Shown: piece by piece, positions 15,489-24,652 of the stretch
Position numbering within the stretch: the stretch's first letter is position 1
Layout of the letters: each line of letters opens with the position of its first letter
NCBI RefSeq assembly: GCF_007713735.2
Contig: NZ_VMNW02000039.1
Location: 1 to 64,000, forward strand
DNA: 64,000 bases
Reading direction: 5' to 3'
Origin: Amycolatopsis acidicola
GTDB taxonomy: Bacteria > Actinomycetota > Actinomycetes > Mycobacteriales > Pseudonocardiaceae
Translations under genes and position numbers: made by a program
The notes under the pieces: generated by a model
Seen by the model: only the letters and a program-made list of their open reading frames with translations
Database searches by the model: none
What the model was told of the DNA's origin: nothing

Positions 15489-17137
15489 CCCGACACCGCC
15501 TTCGCTTGCCGCTCGTTGGCGAGTTTCGCCGCGATGTCCTCGCGCAAGCTCTTCTTCGAGACCTTCCGTACGCTCGTCACCGGGAGCTCGGAGCGCAGTT
15601 CGACCCGTTCGGGGAGCTTGAACTTCGCGACTCCCTTGCCGAGCAGGAATTCGGCAAGGTCCGCCACTGTCGGGGCCGGAATGTCCCTGCGGGGTACCAG
15701 ATAGGCACAGACCCGCTCGCCGAGCTCCGGGTCGGGCATGCCGACGACGGCGACCTCGGCGACGCCAGGGTGGGTCACCAAGAGCCGCTCCAGTTCGTCG
15801 GCGTGGATCTTCTCGCCGCCGCGGTTGACGTTGTCCTTGATGCGGCCTTCGATCGAATAGAACGTGACGCCGTCGATGTCGTGAGCGCGCGCGAGGTCTC
15901 CGGTGCGGAAGAAGCCGTCTTGGGTGAACGCGGCAGCGTTGTGCCCGGCCGCGGCGTAGTACCCGGGAATGGTGTACGGGCCGCGGAGCGCGAGTTCGCC
16001 GATCTCGCCCTCCTCGACATCGGTCAGCTCGTCGTCGAGGATGCGCACCTCATCGAGGGGATGGATCGGGGTGCCGACGGTGGTGCGGCGGGCGTCTTCC
16101 GGAGCGTCCCACGGGGTGCACATGATCATCCCCTCGCCCATGCCGAACACGCCGAGCGCGCGGATCCCGAGCTCGGACTCCAGCCGGCTCGCGTATTCGG
16201 GGGTCTGCGGGCCGACGGTGAGCCGGGCGAGTGAGCTCAAGTCGGCGTCGCGGGCCGCGTCCGATTCGAGCAACCGGTAGGCGACGGTGGCATTGGCGAC
16301 CATGTCCGTGACCCGCTCGCGTTCGACCAAGTCGACGATGACCTCCGCGTCCGCCCGCGGCGCCAGCACCACGGTCGCTCCGGTGACGAGCGCCGGCAGC
16401 ACGCACAACGCGATGCCGGCGTTGTGCATGATCGGCAACGCGTGCATGGCGACGTTCCGTTCGTCCCAGCCCCAACGCCCGGCCCAAGCCCGCGCGTTGC
16501 ACAGGTAATCGCAGTGCAGGCGCGGGATGAGCTTGGGCGTACCCGTGGTGCCACCGGACAGCTGCAGCACGGCAAGGCCTTCCGGGTCCAGCTCGGGCAT
16601 GGGTCCTGGCGGGTGCGCGATGAGCTCGTCCAGCGTGACGCCGCCGTGCACACTTCCCCGCGTGGTGATGGTGAGCTGGAGGCTCTCGTGCTCGGCGGCA
16701 AGCTCGGCGGCGAGTGCCGGAAGATCGGCGCGCGGCCAGTCCGCCTGAACCAGATGGGCGCGGGCACCGGTGAGTGCGATCAGCTCGCCGACTTCCCGTT
16801 TGCGGTGCTGGGGAAGGGAACACACCGGAACAAGGCCGGCCTTGAGCAGACCGTAGAACGCCACAATGGTTTCCACGACGTTCCCGGACTGCACGACGAC
16901 GATGCCGCCCGGGTGCAACCCGCGTGCCAGCAGGCCGCCTGCCATCGCGGTGGCTTGCCGGTCGAGCTCCGCGTAGCTGAGCCTTCGCACGGCGTCCGCC
17001 ACCGCCACGCGCTCGGGGAAACGCCTGGCGGTGGCACTCAACTCCGCGCCGATCGTGGAACGCCTCCAGGCGCCTTCCGCCCGATAGCGGTCGGCGAGGG
17101 CCGCCGGCCAGGAGGGCAAAGGGTGGTCAGCGCTCAT
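15485..17137 (-). CDS. Acyl/aryl-adenylating CoA ligase of DhbE/salicylate-AMP-ligase style
   Basis: This 550-residue ANL-superfamily enzyme has P-loop LSGGTTGTPKLIPR (about 195-208), core motif FGMGEGM, TGDL (FFRTGDLARAHD) and hinge/lysine regions GRIKDNVNRGGEKIHADELE and KFKLPERVEL. The PRLHCDYLCNARAWAG region resembles EntE/DhbE and salicylyl-AMP ligases more than generic fatty acyl-CoA ligases, suggesting an ortho-substituted benzoate-like or arylacyl substrate. GTGA/ATGA-type overlaps tie it to hyuB and the kinase gene. Confidence 0.85.
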   Translation of the reverse strand: MSADHPLPSWPAALADRYRAEGAWRRSTIGAELSATARRFPERVAVADAVRRLSYAELDRQATAMAGGLLARGLHPGGIVVVQSGNVVETIVAFYGLLKAGLVPVCSLPQHRKREVGELIALTGARAHLVQADWPRADLPALAAELAAEHESLQLTITTRGSVHGGVTLDELIAHPPGPMPELDPEGLAVLQLSGGTTGTPKLIPRLHCDYLCNARAWAGRWGWDERNVAMHALPIMHNAGIALCVLPALVTGATVVLAPRADAEVIVDLVERERVTDMVANATVAYRLLESDAARDADLSSLARLTVGPQTPEYASRLESELGIRALGVFGMGEGMIMCTPWDAPEDARRTTVGTPIHPLDEVRILDDELTDVEEGEIGELALRGPYTIPGYYAAAGHNAAAFTQDGFFRTGDLARAHDIDGVTFYSIEGRIKDNVNRGGEKIHADELERLLVTHPGVAEVAVVGMPDPELGERVCAYLVPRRDIPAPTVADLAEFLLGKGVAKFKLPERVELRSELPVTSVRKVSKKSLREDIAAKLANERQAKAVSG

Positions 17138-19434
17138 CCCCGGCTCCCGGCGCCACGAATGTCGGCGGGCATCGGGTGATCGGCCGGCACGACCTGGCTC
17201 AGCAGCGCCGTCGCACAGCCGGGGCAGATGGCCTGCCGGAAGATGACCTGCTCGTCGATGTAGGTGGCCGAGTCCGCCCACACGTGCGGCCCCGCGGCCG
17301 ACGGGCCCGTCTCGATACGAGGCAGCGCGGCCAGATAGGGCTCGCCGAGAGTACCGAGTCCGGCGCCGCAGTGACGGCACACGACGGTCTTGCCGTCGAC
17401 GAGCGCCTGGTTCACGTCGAGGTGCTCCGCACCCGAGACGTCCGGACGCTCTCCACCGTCGCGTGCCGTGATGCCCGCCGCCTCACGGCGCGCCGTCCAC
17501 AACAGATCCCGCTGCCGGTTCGTCGCCTCCACGTCCACGCCGGCGTCGCCGTCGAGAACGACGCCGTAGACGGCCCTCGCGGCTTGTTCCGAGACCTTCG
17601 CCTCACGCACGTCCTCGGCGACGGCCTCCGGGTCGCGGTGGAGTGGGTCGCCGTAGCCACCGCCGCTCTGCCAGTGGACGTAGACCGCGTCCTCGAGACC
17701 GATGACGGTCTCGACCTCACCGCCCATGACATCGTGGGTGGCGGTGATGTCATCGAGGCCGCGGGGAACCCGGCCGTCCGCCAGGATGCGGCGCACATCG
17801 CTGCCACGCAGCACAATGTCGAGCTGGGTATTGCCGGGGTACCCGCCGGCGAGGCCGGAGTTCTGCGTCGTCGCCTTACCCGTGCCGGAGAACACCCCGG
17901 CCAGCGGGGCCGGTGTGTCGTGCGGGACAAGGCAAACGGAACCGCTGAGACCGCCGCGCTGGGCACCTGGCCCACCGGAATCCGTCTCCTCGCGGCGCCA
18001 CAGCAGAAGCACCGGCGAGGTGAACTCGGTCATCTCCGCGTCGGGCGCGCGTCCCATGGGGATGACGAAGGCGCCACCGGTGTCCACGCCATCCCGATCG
18101 ATGCCGGCGCCGTAACCACCGGCCATCGCGTCCATCACCAGGGAGACGAAGGGGTACTGGCGCTGATCGAGACCGGCGAGGGCGACCATGTCGAAGGTGC
18201 CGCCGCACACCGACTGGACCGACTTACGCGATTTCGGTCGCGAGTCGAGCATCTTGGCGAGGCACTCGCTGACGAGGTTGCCTGCCGCCCACGCGGGACC
18301 GACTGGGCCCTTACCGACCGCGGCGGGGAAGGACGCGTTGATCATCGTTCCTTCGTCGGCGATGATGTCGAAGCAGCGCATCAGCCCGCCGCCTGCCCAC
18401 GGAATGTCGCCGGCCAGCATCGGAAGCAGCGCGGACATGATGCCGGCCCGCACTCCGGAGTACGGGCAATTGATCATGCCGGTTTGTGCCGCGGTGCCAC
18501 GGAAATCGAAGGTCAGGCGATCGTCCGCTTTGGTCATCGCAAGCACGATCTTGTACAGGCCGCGGTCGTCCTGGCCGGAGTGCTCCTGGTAGCCGGTGGC
18601 GTGCCAGGTTCCGTCCGGAAGTTCCCGCAGCTTCGCGCGCAGCCGCTGCTCGGCGTCGTCCATAATCCGCTTCATGACGGCCTTGACCGTTGTCGGCCCG
18701 TAGGTTTCCAGCAGCCTCAGCAGCCGGGCCTTCGCGGTGTTGTTCGCGCCGACCTTGGCCCGCAGATCGAGCGAGACCAGCATGGGCGTGCGGGAGCGGC
18801 GAGTCCACATGTCCGCGACATCGCGCTGCAACACGTTGTCGCGCACCACTTTGATCGGCGGGGTCGGCAGCGACTCCCAGAAGACGTCCTGGGCGCGTGG
18901 GGTCCAGGACCCTGGCGCGACACCGCCGATGTCGAGTTGGTGCGCCACCGCGGAGGACCAGCCGAACAGCTCACCGTCGAAAAAGATCGGGGCGTACACG
19001 GTGGCGTCGTTCTGGTGCAGCCCACCGCCGACCCACGGGTCGTTGCAGAGGAACATGTCGCCGTCGTGGATGCCGGGATTTTCGGCGCGGTTCTGCAAGG
19101 TCCAGTAAACGGCCAGATCCAGTGAGGCGGACAGGAAAGTGTTGTACAGCCCGATCTGCACTTCCTGGCCGACCTCGTCGCAGAGCGCGAAGTCGAAGTC
19201 GTTGGCCTCGGTGACCACCACGGAGCCGGACATCTTCTTGAGCGTCTCACCCATCTCGTCGGTGATCGACCACAGCCGGTGGCGGATCACCTCGTAGGTG
19301 AGCGGGTCCAGGTTGTCGATGGCGTCCTGGCCGACGGTGTGCAGCCGCAGGCTCGCCGGCACGCTCGCACGGAGCACAGCCGGGTCGACCGGGCGGCTGT
19401 TGTAGACCTCGGCTCCGGGAATGGGGCTGCTCAT
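17134..19434 (-). CDS. hyuB: HyuB/acetophenone-carboxylase-type subunit with C-terminal zinc ribbon
   Basis: This 766-residue member of the hydantoinase B/oxoprolinase family has DPLTYEVIRHRLWSITDEMG near the start, FLCNDPWVGGGLHQND, and WQSGGGYGDPLHRDP. After about residue 650 an extra domain with two CxxC pairs appears (CRHCGAG and CPGC). It looks like the small zinc-binding gamma-type subunit of acetone or acetophenone carboxylases fused to the C-terminus. It pairs with HyuA (ATGA overlap). ATP-dependent carboxylation of a ketone, or hydrolysis of a cyclic amide, are the two family activities; the zinc ribbon and operon partners favour carboxylation. Confidence 0.85.
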   Translation of the reverse strand: MSSPIPGAEVYNSRPVDPAVLRASVPASLRLHTVGQDAIDNLDPLTYEVIRHRLWSITDEMGETLKKMSGSVVVTEANDFDFALCDEVGQEVQIGLYNTFLSASLDLAVYWTLQNRAENPGIHDGDMFLCNDPWVGGGLHQNDATVYAPIFFDGELFGWSSAVAHQLDIGGVAPGSWTPRAQDVFWESLPTPPIKVVRDNVLQRDVADMWTRRSRTPMLVSLDLRAKVGANNTAKARLLRLLETYGPTTVKAVMKRIMDDAEQRLRAKLRELPDGTWHATGYQEHSGQDDRGLYKIVLAMTKADDRLTFDFRGTAAQTGMINCPYSGVRAGIMSALLPMLAGDIPWAGGGLMRCFDIIADEGTMINASFPAAVGKGPVGPAWAAGNLVSECLAKMLDSRPKSRKSVQSVCGGTFDMVALAGLDQRQYPFVSLVMDAMAGGYGAGIDRDGVDTGGAFVIPMGRAPDAEMTEFTSPVLLLWRREETDSGGPGAQRGGLSGSVCLVPHDTPAPLAGVFSGTGKATTQNSGLAGGYPGNTQLDIVLRGSDVRRILADGRVPRGLDDITATHDVMGGEVETVIGLEDAVYVHWQSGGGYGDPLHRDPEAVAEDVREAKVSEQAARAVYGVVLDGDAGVDVEATNRQRDLLWTARREAAGITARDGGERPDVSGAEHLDVNQALVDGKTVVCRHCGAGLGTLGEPYLAALPRIETGPSAAGPHVWADSATYIDEQVIFRQAICPGCATALLSQVVPADHPMPADIRGAGSRG

Positions 19435-21548
19435 GAGCACTCCTCGGTGTTGTGGTGCAGAACGAGGTTGCCGAAACCGTCGATCTCGGCGGTGTCCTTG
19501 CGCGAGATCGTGACGGTCGTGGTCGGTACTTCAACGATCGCCGGACCGCTGATCCGGTGCCCCGGCGCGAGGCGGACGTAGTCGTAGATGGGGGTCTTTT
19601 CGAAGCCGCGGGCCGGATCGAGCAACACCGGCCGGTGACCGGTGAGAGCGTCCGCAACGGTTCGCCCGTCCGCGGCATCGGCCGCGGGCAGTGTCACCTT
19701 GGACGGGAGCACGCCGGTCGCGTGCACGCGGTAGGTGATGAACTGGAAGCCGGCGGCGCCGAAACCGGTTCCCTCGCCGAAGGTGCGGTGATAGCGCGCC
19801 TCGAAGTCCGCGAGGACCTTCTTCAGGTCGTCGTCCGTCACGGTGCCGGAGGGCACCGGAGTCGGCAGCTCGGCCAGCTGCATGGTGTAGCGGACGTCGG
19901 CCTCGCGGCGCAGCAGAATGTCGACGAGCTCGACACCCTGCTGCTCCAGCGCGGTGCGGGCCTCGTCTTCGAGCTCCTCGAAGGTCTTGGTGACCTCTTC
20001 CGCGGGCACCGGGAACGTCGAGGGCTTCGAGACTTCCTTGACGACGGCAACGTTGCTCGAGGCCAGCCCGTAGGCGGAAAACGCCGCAGCAGACGGGCCC
20101 AGCGGCACGACGGTGGACTGCACCCCCAGTTCGGCGCCATAGGCGAAGCAGTGCACGGGGCCCGCGCCGCCGAAAGCGTACGCGACGAAGGCACGCGGGT
20201 CCTCGCCGGATTCGACCACCACTTTGCGCACCAGGTCGGAGGTTTGTGCGTTCTGCACGGCGAAAATCGCGGCGGCCGCGTCCTCGACACTCATCCCCAG
20301 CGGCGTGGCGACGTACTTGCCGATGGCCTCACGGGCCCGCGCCAGGTTGAGTTTCTTGCGGCCACCAAGGAAGTTGTCCGGGTTGAGGATGCCCAGCACC
20401 AGATCGGCGTCGGTGACGGTCGGCTCCGTGCCGCCCTGGTCGTAACAAGCGGGTCCCGGTACGGCCTGCGCGCTGCGCGGACCGATCCGCAGGTTGCCGC
20501 CGGCGTCGATCCAGGCGATGGCGCCACCGCCGCTGCCGATCGCCTGTACCTTCAGCATCGGCACGTCGATCGTGTGCTGGTTGATCACCGTTGTGGTGGT
20601 CTGCAGCGGTTCCCCGTTGACGATGAGCCCGACGAGGAAAGTGGTCCCGCCGACGTCGGTGCAGATCACGTTGCCGTGCCCGAGCTGCTCCGCCAACCTG
20701 CTCGCCCCGGTCACCCCGCCGGTGAGCACCGAGCCGACCGTCTGGATCGCGGTCTTGGGCGCCTCGCTCGCGGCGAGCGTGCCACCGGTCCCCTGCATGA
20801 TCAGCAGCGGTCCGCGCAATCCCTTGTCGCGCAAGCGATCTGTCAGCGGCTCGAGGTAGCGAGCGAGGGTCGGACCGACTTGGGTGCTCATGATCGTGGT
20901 CGCGTTGCGGGAGAACTCACGCATCCGCGGCGAGAGTTCGCTGGACAGCGTCACGTACATGTCGGGGGCCTGCTCGTGGATGAGTTCGCGCAGCCGACGC
21001 TCGTGGGCGGAATTGCGGAAGGACCACAGCAGCGAAACGGCGATGGCCTCGACGTCCTCGTCGAGAAGCTCGCGGATCGCTTGCCGCGCCTCGTCCTCGT
21101 CGAGCGGGACCACGACGCTGCCCTTGTAGTCGACCCGCTCGACAACCTCCTTCGCCCGGCGCTTGGGCACCAGCGGCGCCGGCTTACGGGTCGCGAGGAT
21201 GTCCTGGACCTGCTCCGGGCTGCTGCCGGCATAGCGGCCCGCGACGTTCATGATGTAGATCGAGTCGCGGTGGCCGACGGTGGTCAGCCAGCCGACCTTG
21301 CCGACATCCCCGATCACGAGCGCGTTGAGCGTCGAGGTCGTGCCGTGCGCGACGTAGGAGGTGTCTGCAAGGAGTTCCCGCATGCCGAGGCCCGCGCGCT
21401 CGGCGAGATCTTCGAGTACCTGCACCACTCCGTCCGCGTAATTCGGGGGTGTCGAGGGTGTCTTCGTCGAGATCATCGTGCCGTCGTCGCGGGACGCGAC
21501 CGCGTCGGTGAACGTTCCCCCGACGTCAATGCCGATCACATAGGACAT
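19431..21548 (-). CDS. hyuA: HyuA/acetophenone-carboxylase-type ATP-binding subunit
   Basis: This 705-residue hydantoinase A-family protein has an N-terminal ASKHA ATP-binding signature (GIDVGGTFTDAVA), a second phosphate motif (CTDVGGTTFLVGL) and FGGAGPVHCFAYGAELG. The C-terminal region carries YDYVRLAPGHRISGPAIVE, usual for acetone/acetophenone carboxylase and oxoprolinase large subunits. It forms the ATPase partner of the adjacent hyuB. The ATG at 21548 gives the canonical MSYVIGIDVGG start. Substrate as for hyuB. Confidence 0.88.
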   Translation of the reverse strand: MSYVIGIDVGGTFTDAVASRDDGTMISTKTPSTPPNYADGVVQVLEDLAERAGLGMRELLADTSYVAHGTTSTLNALVIGDVGKVGWLTTVGHRDSIYIMNVAGRYAGSSPEQVQDILATRKPAPLVPKRRAKEVVERVDYKGSVVVPLDEDEARQAIRELLDEDVEAIAVSLLWSFRNSAHERRLRELIHEQAPDMYVTLSSELSPRMREFSRNATTIMSTQVGPTLARYLEPLTDRLRDKGLRGPLLIMQGTGGTLAASEAPKTAIQTVGSVLTGGVTGASRLAEQLGHGNVICTDVGGTTFLVGLIVNGEPLQTTTTVINQHTIDVPMLKVQAIGSGGGAIAWIDAGGNLRIGPRSAQAVPGPACYDQGGTEPTVTDADLVLGILNPDNFLGGRKKLNLARAREAIGKYVATPLGMSVEDAAAAIFAVQNAQTSDLVRKVVVESGEDPRAFVAYAFGGAGPVHCFAYGAELGVQSTVVPLGPSAAAFSAYGLASSNVAVVKEVSKPSTFPVPAEEVTKTFEELEDEARTALEQQGVELVDILLRREADVRYTMQLAELPTPVPSGTVTDDDLKKVLADFEARYHRTFGEGTGFGAAGFQFITYRVHATGVLPSKVTLPAADAADGRTVADALTGHRPVLLDPARGFEKTPIYDYVRLAPGHRISGPAIVEVPTTTVTISRKDTAEIDGFGNLVLHHNTEECS

Positions 21549-21594
21549 GGCTGTGCCTTTCCGTCGGAGTTGCGATGGGTACCGCGGCGGGCGT

Positions 21595-22494
21595 TCATTG
21601 GCCGCCTCCTGAGGCGCTGCGGGCATTGCGCCGTTTCACGCGCAATTCGTCGTCCGGTTCCGCGGCGGGGAAGGTCTCCTGCAGCGCGGGCGGGATACCG
21701 GCGGGATCGAGGCAGATCCCGTAGCGCTCGAGATTGTGGGTGTGCGCCAGCTGGTGCATGGAGAAGGCCGTCCGGATCGCGGCTTCCTGGCCCTGCACAT
21801 CGACGGCCTGATTGACCGCTTGTTTGGTGAGCCGCAGCGCGAACATCGGCTTGGCCGCGATCTTGCGGGCGACCCCGCGGGTGAACTCGGTCAATTCATC
21901 GCGGGGCACGACGTGGTTGACCATACCGAGGCGATGCGCCTCCTCCGCCGTCCAGGAGTCGGCTGTGTAGAGGAATTCCTTGGCTTTGCGCGGCCCGAGT
22001 TCCCAGGGGTGCGCGAACCATTCGACACCGCAGACGCCCATCGAGACCACCGGGTCGGCGAAAGTCGCGTCGTCCGCGGCGATGATCAGATCGCAGACCC
22101 AGGCCAGCATCAGCGCGCCACCGATGGTGACACCGTGCACCGCGGCGATCGTCGGCTTCGGGATGTCGCGCCAGCGGCGGCACATCTCGAAGTAGATCTC
22201 CTCCTCGCGGGCGACCCAGCCTTCCGCGCCGGGCGCGCCGAAACCACCCCAGGTTCCGACCTGCTCGAACTCCTCGTGCCACACCACATCGCGAAGGTCG
22301 TGGCCGGCCGAAAAGTGCGGGCCGTCCCCGGCCAGGATGATCACTTTGACCGAGTCGTCCTTGGCGGCGCGGTCGTAGGCGTCGTTGAGTTCGTAGGTCA
22401 TCCGGACGTCTTGCGCATTACGTTTGTCCGGTCGGCTCAAGGTGATCACGCAGATCCCCGGTTCGGGGATCTCATAGCGAATGGATGACGTCAT
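21595..22494 (-). CDS. Enoyl-CoA hydratase/isomerase family protein
   Basis: This 299-residue crotonase-fold protein has oxyanion-hole segments HFSAGHDLRD (about 62-71) and AAVHGVTIGGALMLA, and FADPVVSMGVCGVEWFAHP. The usual pair of catalytic glutamates is not obvious, so it may be an isomerase, hydrolase or hydratase with altered chemistry. GGAAGG with six-base spacing supports ATG 22494. It lies between hyuA and the acyl-CoA dehydrogenase. Confidence 0.85.
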   Translation of the reverse strand: MTSSIRYEIPEPGICVITLSRPDKRNAQDVRMTYELNDAYDRAAKDDSVKVIILAGDGPHFSAGHDLRDVVWHEEFEQVGTWGGFGAPGAEGWVAREEEIYFEMCRRWRDIPKPTIAAVHGVTIGGALMLAWVCDLIIAADDATFADPVVSMGVCGVEWFAHPWELGPRKAKEFLYTADSWTAEEAHRLGMVNHVVPRDELTEFTRGVARKIAAKPMFALRLTKQAVNQAVDVQGQEAAIRTAFSMHQLAHTHNLERYGICLDPAGIPPALQETFPAAEPDDELRVKRRNARSASGGGQ

Positions 22495-22523
22495 CGGCAA
22501 CCTTCCGGCCTACTGGTGCTGGG

Positions 22524-23810
22524 TCAAAGTAGTTCGGGGTCGAGCAGGGCAGCGAACTGTACGCGGGCGGTCTGCCTTCGGGTAGGCAGGTGCTCGCTGG
22601 GGATTCCGTTCTCGGGGGGCGTGAAGCCGCGCAGGATGAGCCGCGCGGCGCTTTGCCGGTGCACCTCGTCGGGCCCGTCGTAGATCCGGGCCGCCCTGGC
22701 CCGGCGGTACATCCCTTCCAGCGGCATATCGGCCGAGAAGCCGAGCGACCCATGCGCCTGCACGGCGCGGTCGATCACGTCGTGCAGGACCTTCGCGCCG
22801 AAGAACTTGATCAGCGCGATCTCCTCGCGGGCCGCCTTGGCGCCGGCCGTGTCGATACGCCACGCCGCGTGCAGGGTCAGCAGGCGCGCCGCGGCGATCT
22901 CGGCGGCCGAGTCGGCGATCCAGTTCTGCACGGTCTGCTTCCCGGCGAGCGTGGACCCGTGCGCATAGCGGTAGGTGACGCGCTCGCAGAGCATGTCCAG
23001 CGCCCGCTGGGCCTGGCCGATCCAGCGCATGCAGTGGTGCACGCGGGCCGGGCCGAGGCGTTCCTGCATCATCGCGAATCCCTTGCCGGGTTCGCCCAGC
23101 ACAGCATCGGCGGGCAGCGTCACGTCGGTGAACACGATCTCGCAGTGGTTCTCGAGCTGCGCCGGGCACGGCTCCGGGTCCTCCATCGACGGGATGTCGC
23201 GGCGGATCTCGACGCCGGGGGTGTCGCGGTCGACGAGCACGATGGTCGCGCGGTCTTTCGGCGGCGCGTCCGGATCGGACACCGCCATCACGAGCAGGAA
23301 TCCCGCGAGAGAAGCGTTCGTCGCGAACCACTTGTGTCCATTGAGGACCCAGCCGTCGCCGCGGCGCTCCAGCCGGGTACTCAGCAGTGTCGGGTCGGCG
23401 CCCGCGCCCGGCTCGGTCATCGCCACCGACGAACGCACGGAACCTTCCAGCAGCGGAAGGAAATACCGGGCGCGCTGCGCGGGTGTGGCGTGGGCCGCGA
23501 GTAGCTCCAAGTTGCCGGAGTCCGGCGGCGCCGTGCCGAACAGCGTGGGACCGACGCGGGACCGGCCGACGATCTCGTTCATCAGAGCCAGCCGCAGCTG
23601 GCCGCGGCCCGTCCCGCCGTGCTCGGGACCGAGATGCGCGGCCCACAGGCCCCGCGCCCGCACCTCCTTTACCAGCGGCGCGGCCACCCGGTCGAATTCG
23701 GCGGCCGGCAGGTCGAGTGCCTCCAACGGGATGGCCTTGTGCTCGATGAAATCCCGGATCCACGCCAGCTCGGACTCGGTGCCGGGATCCGTGCTGAAGT
23801 CCCAGCTCAT
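22524..23810 (-). CDS. Acyl-CoA dehydrogenase
   Basis: This 428-residue FAD enzyme has AMTEPGAGADPTLL (flavin/substrate contact), WVLNGHKWFATNA, and a C-terminal RIYDGPDEVHRQS region. The Glu in DGPDEVH occupies the catalytic-base position used by ACAD11-type members. It introduces an alpha-beta double bond into an acyl-CoA. Its ATG overlaps the stop of the CoA-transferase beta gene (ATGA). With the APH-type kinase gene in the same operon it forms an ACAD10/11-like pair. Confidence 0.9.
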   Translation of the reverse strand: MSWDFSTDPGTESELAWIRDFIEHKAIPLEALDLPAAEFDRVAAPLVKEVRARGLWAAHLGPEHGGTGRGQLRLALMNEIVGRSRVGPTLFGTAPPDSGNLELLAAHATPAQRARYFLPLLEGSVRSSVAMTEPGAGADPTLLSTRLERRGDGWVLNGHKWFATNASLAGFLLVMAVSDPDAPPKDRATIVLVDRDTPGVEIRRDIPSMEDPEPCPAQLENHCEIVFTDVTLPADAVLGEPGKGFAMMQERLGPARVHHCMRWIGQAQRALDMLCERVTYRYAHGSTLAGKQTVQNWIADSAAEIAAARLLTLHAAWRIDTAGAKAAREEIALIKFFGAKVLHDVIDRAVQAHGSLGFSADMPLEGMYRRARAARIYDGPDEVHRQSAARLILRGFTPPENGIPSEHLPTRRQTARVQFAALLDPELL

Positions 23811-24652
23811 CGCGTACCTCCGGCCGGGGTGGTCCACAGCGACCGCTCCCGCTCCGCCAGCTCGGCCAGCAGGCCGGGCGGCGGGACGGGACTGTCGAGG
23901 CGGCGGACGCCGAGCGGGTCGAGGCGCTCGCGGATCCAGTACAACTCCTCCTCGGTCGGCGGCGGTGTGACCGGAATGGCCCCCCTCGGAGGAAACAGCT
24001 CGAATCCGGTCGCGCGGGCCACGTCGTCGAAGCTCACGCCCGGGTGGAGTGAGCGCACCCGCATCCCGGCCCCGTCACGGTCGAAGTCGAACACGCCGAG
24101 ATCCGTCACCAGCATCCGTGGTTCGCCGCGCGTGAGACCGAGCTTTTCGCGATCGGGCCCGAAACCGAGACCACAGCGGAAATCGACCCGTTCGACGAGC
24201 GCGCGTGGCGTGTGCCTGCGGACGTGGAACGTCAGCTCGGACAGCCGGACCAGGTCGTCGGGGATGCCGCGGGAGCCGATCATCGCGACCTTCGGCCGCG
24301 CCCAGTCGCCGAGCACGGAGATGTTGCAGGAACCCGTGCGGTCGACCTGTACCGGCCCCATGCAGATCGCGTACTTGCCCGCCGAGATCAGGTCGAACGT
24401 CTCGATCCAGTCGGAGCCGCGCACCGCGCTCGCGGACGCGATCCACTCGTCGTTGAGCCCTTTCGCGGTGGGCGCGCAGTCGTATCCGGCCATGCTGCCG
24501 CCCGCCATCAGCACGATTTCGGGCGCATACAAGGCTTTCGCGAGCCGGGCGGCGATATCGGCGGAAACCGTGGCGGCGGCGGCGATGACCTCGCCGCGGT
24601 AGATCCCCGCCAGCACGCTGATCACCTGCTCCTCGACGGTGAAGCCGGTCAT
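23807..24652 (-). CDS. CoA-transferase subunit beta, IpdB-like
   Basis: This 281-residue family I CoA-transferase beta-type subunit has IVLMAGGSMAGYDCAP, YAICMGPVQVDRTGSCNISVLG and LGFGPDREKLGLTRGEPRM. The last 50 residues (TPPPTEEELYWIRERLDPLGVRR) resemble IpdB, whose complex opens the last ring of steroid intermediates hydrolytically rather than transferring CoA. ATG 24652 overlaps the alpha-subunit stop (ATGA), as expected for subunits made in equal amounts. Confidence 0.82.
   Translation of the reverse strand: MTGFTVEEQVISVLAGIYRGEVIAAAATVSADIAARLAKALYAPEIVLMAGGSMAGYDCAPTAKGLNDEWIASASAVRGSDWIETFDLISAGKYAICMGPVQVDRTGSCNISVLGDWARPKVAMIGSRGIPDDLVRLSELTFHVRRHTPRALVERVDFRCGLGFGPDREKLGLTRGEPRMLVTDLGVFDFDRDGAGMRVRSLHPGVSFDDVARATGFELFPPRGAIPVTPPPTEEELYWIRERLDPLGVRRLDSPVPPPGLLAELAERERSLWTTPAGGTR

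Noticed and set aside
17176..19125. 649-residue plus-strand reading frame
   Set aside because: Shadow of hyuB caused by high GC; no recognisable domain.
19452..21815. 787-residue plus-strand reading frame
   Set aside because: Opposite-strand shadow of hyuA; low-complexity His/Arg/Asp-rich translation, no family motifs.
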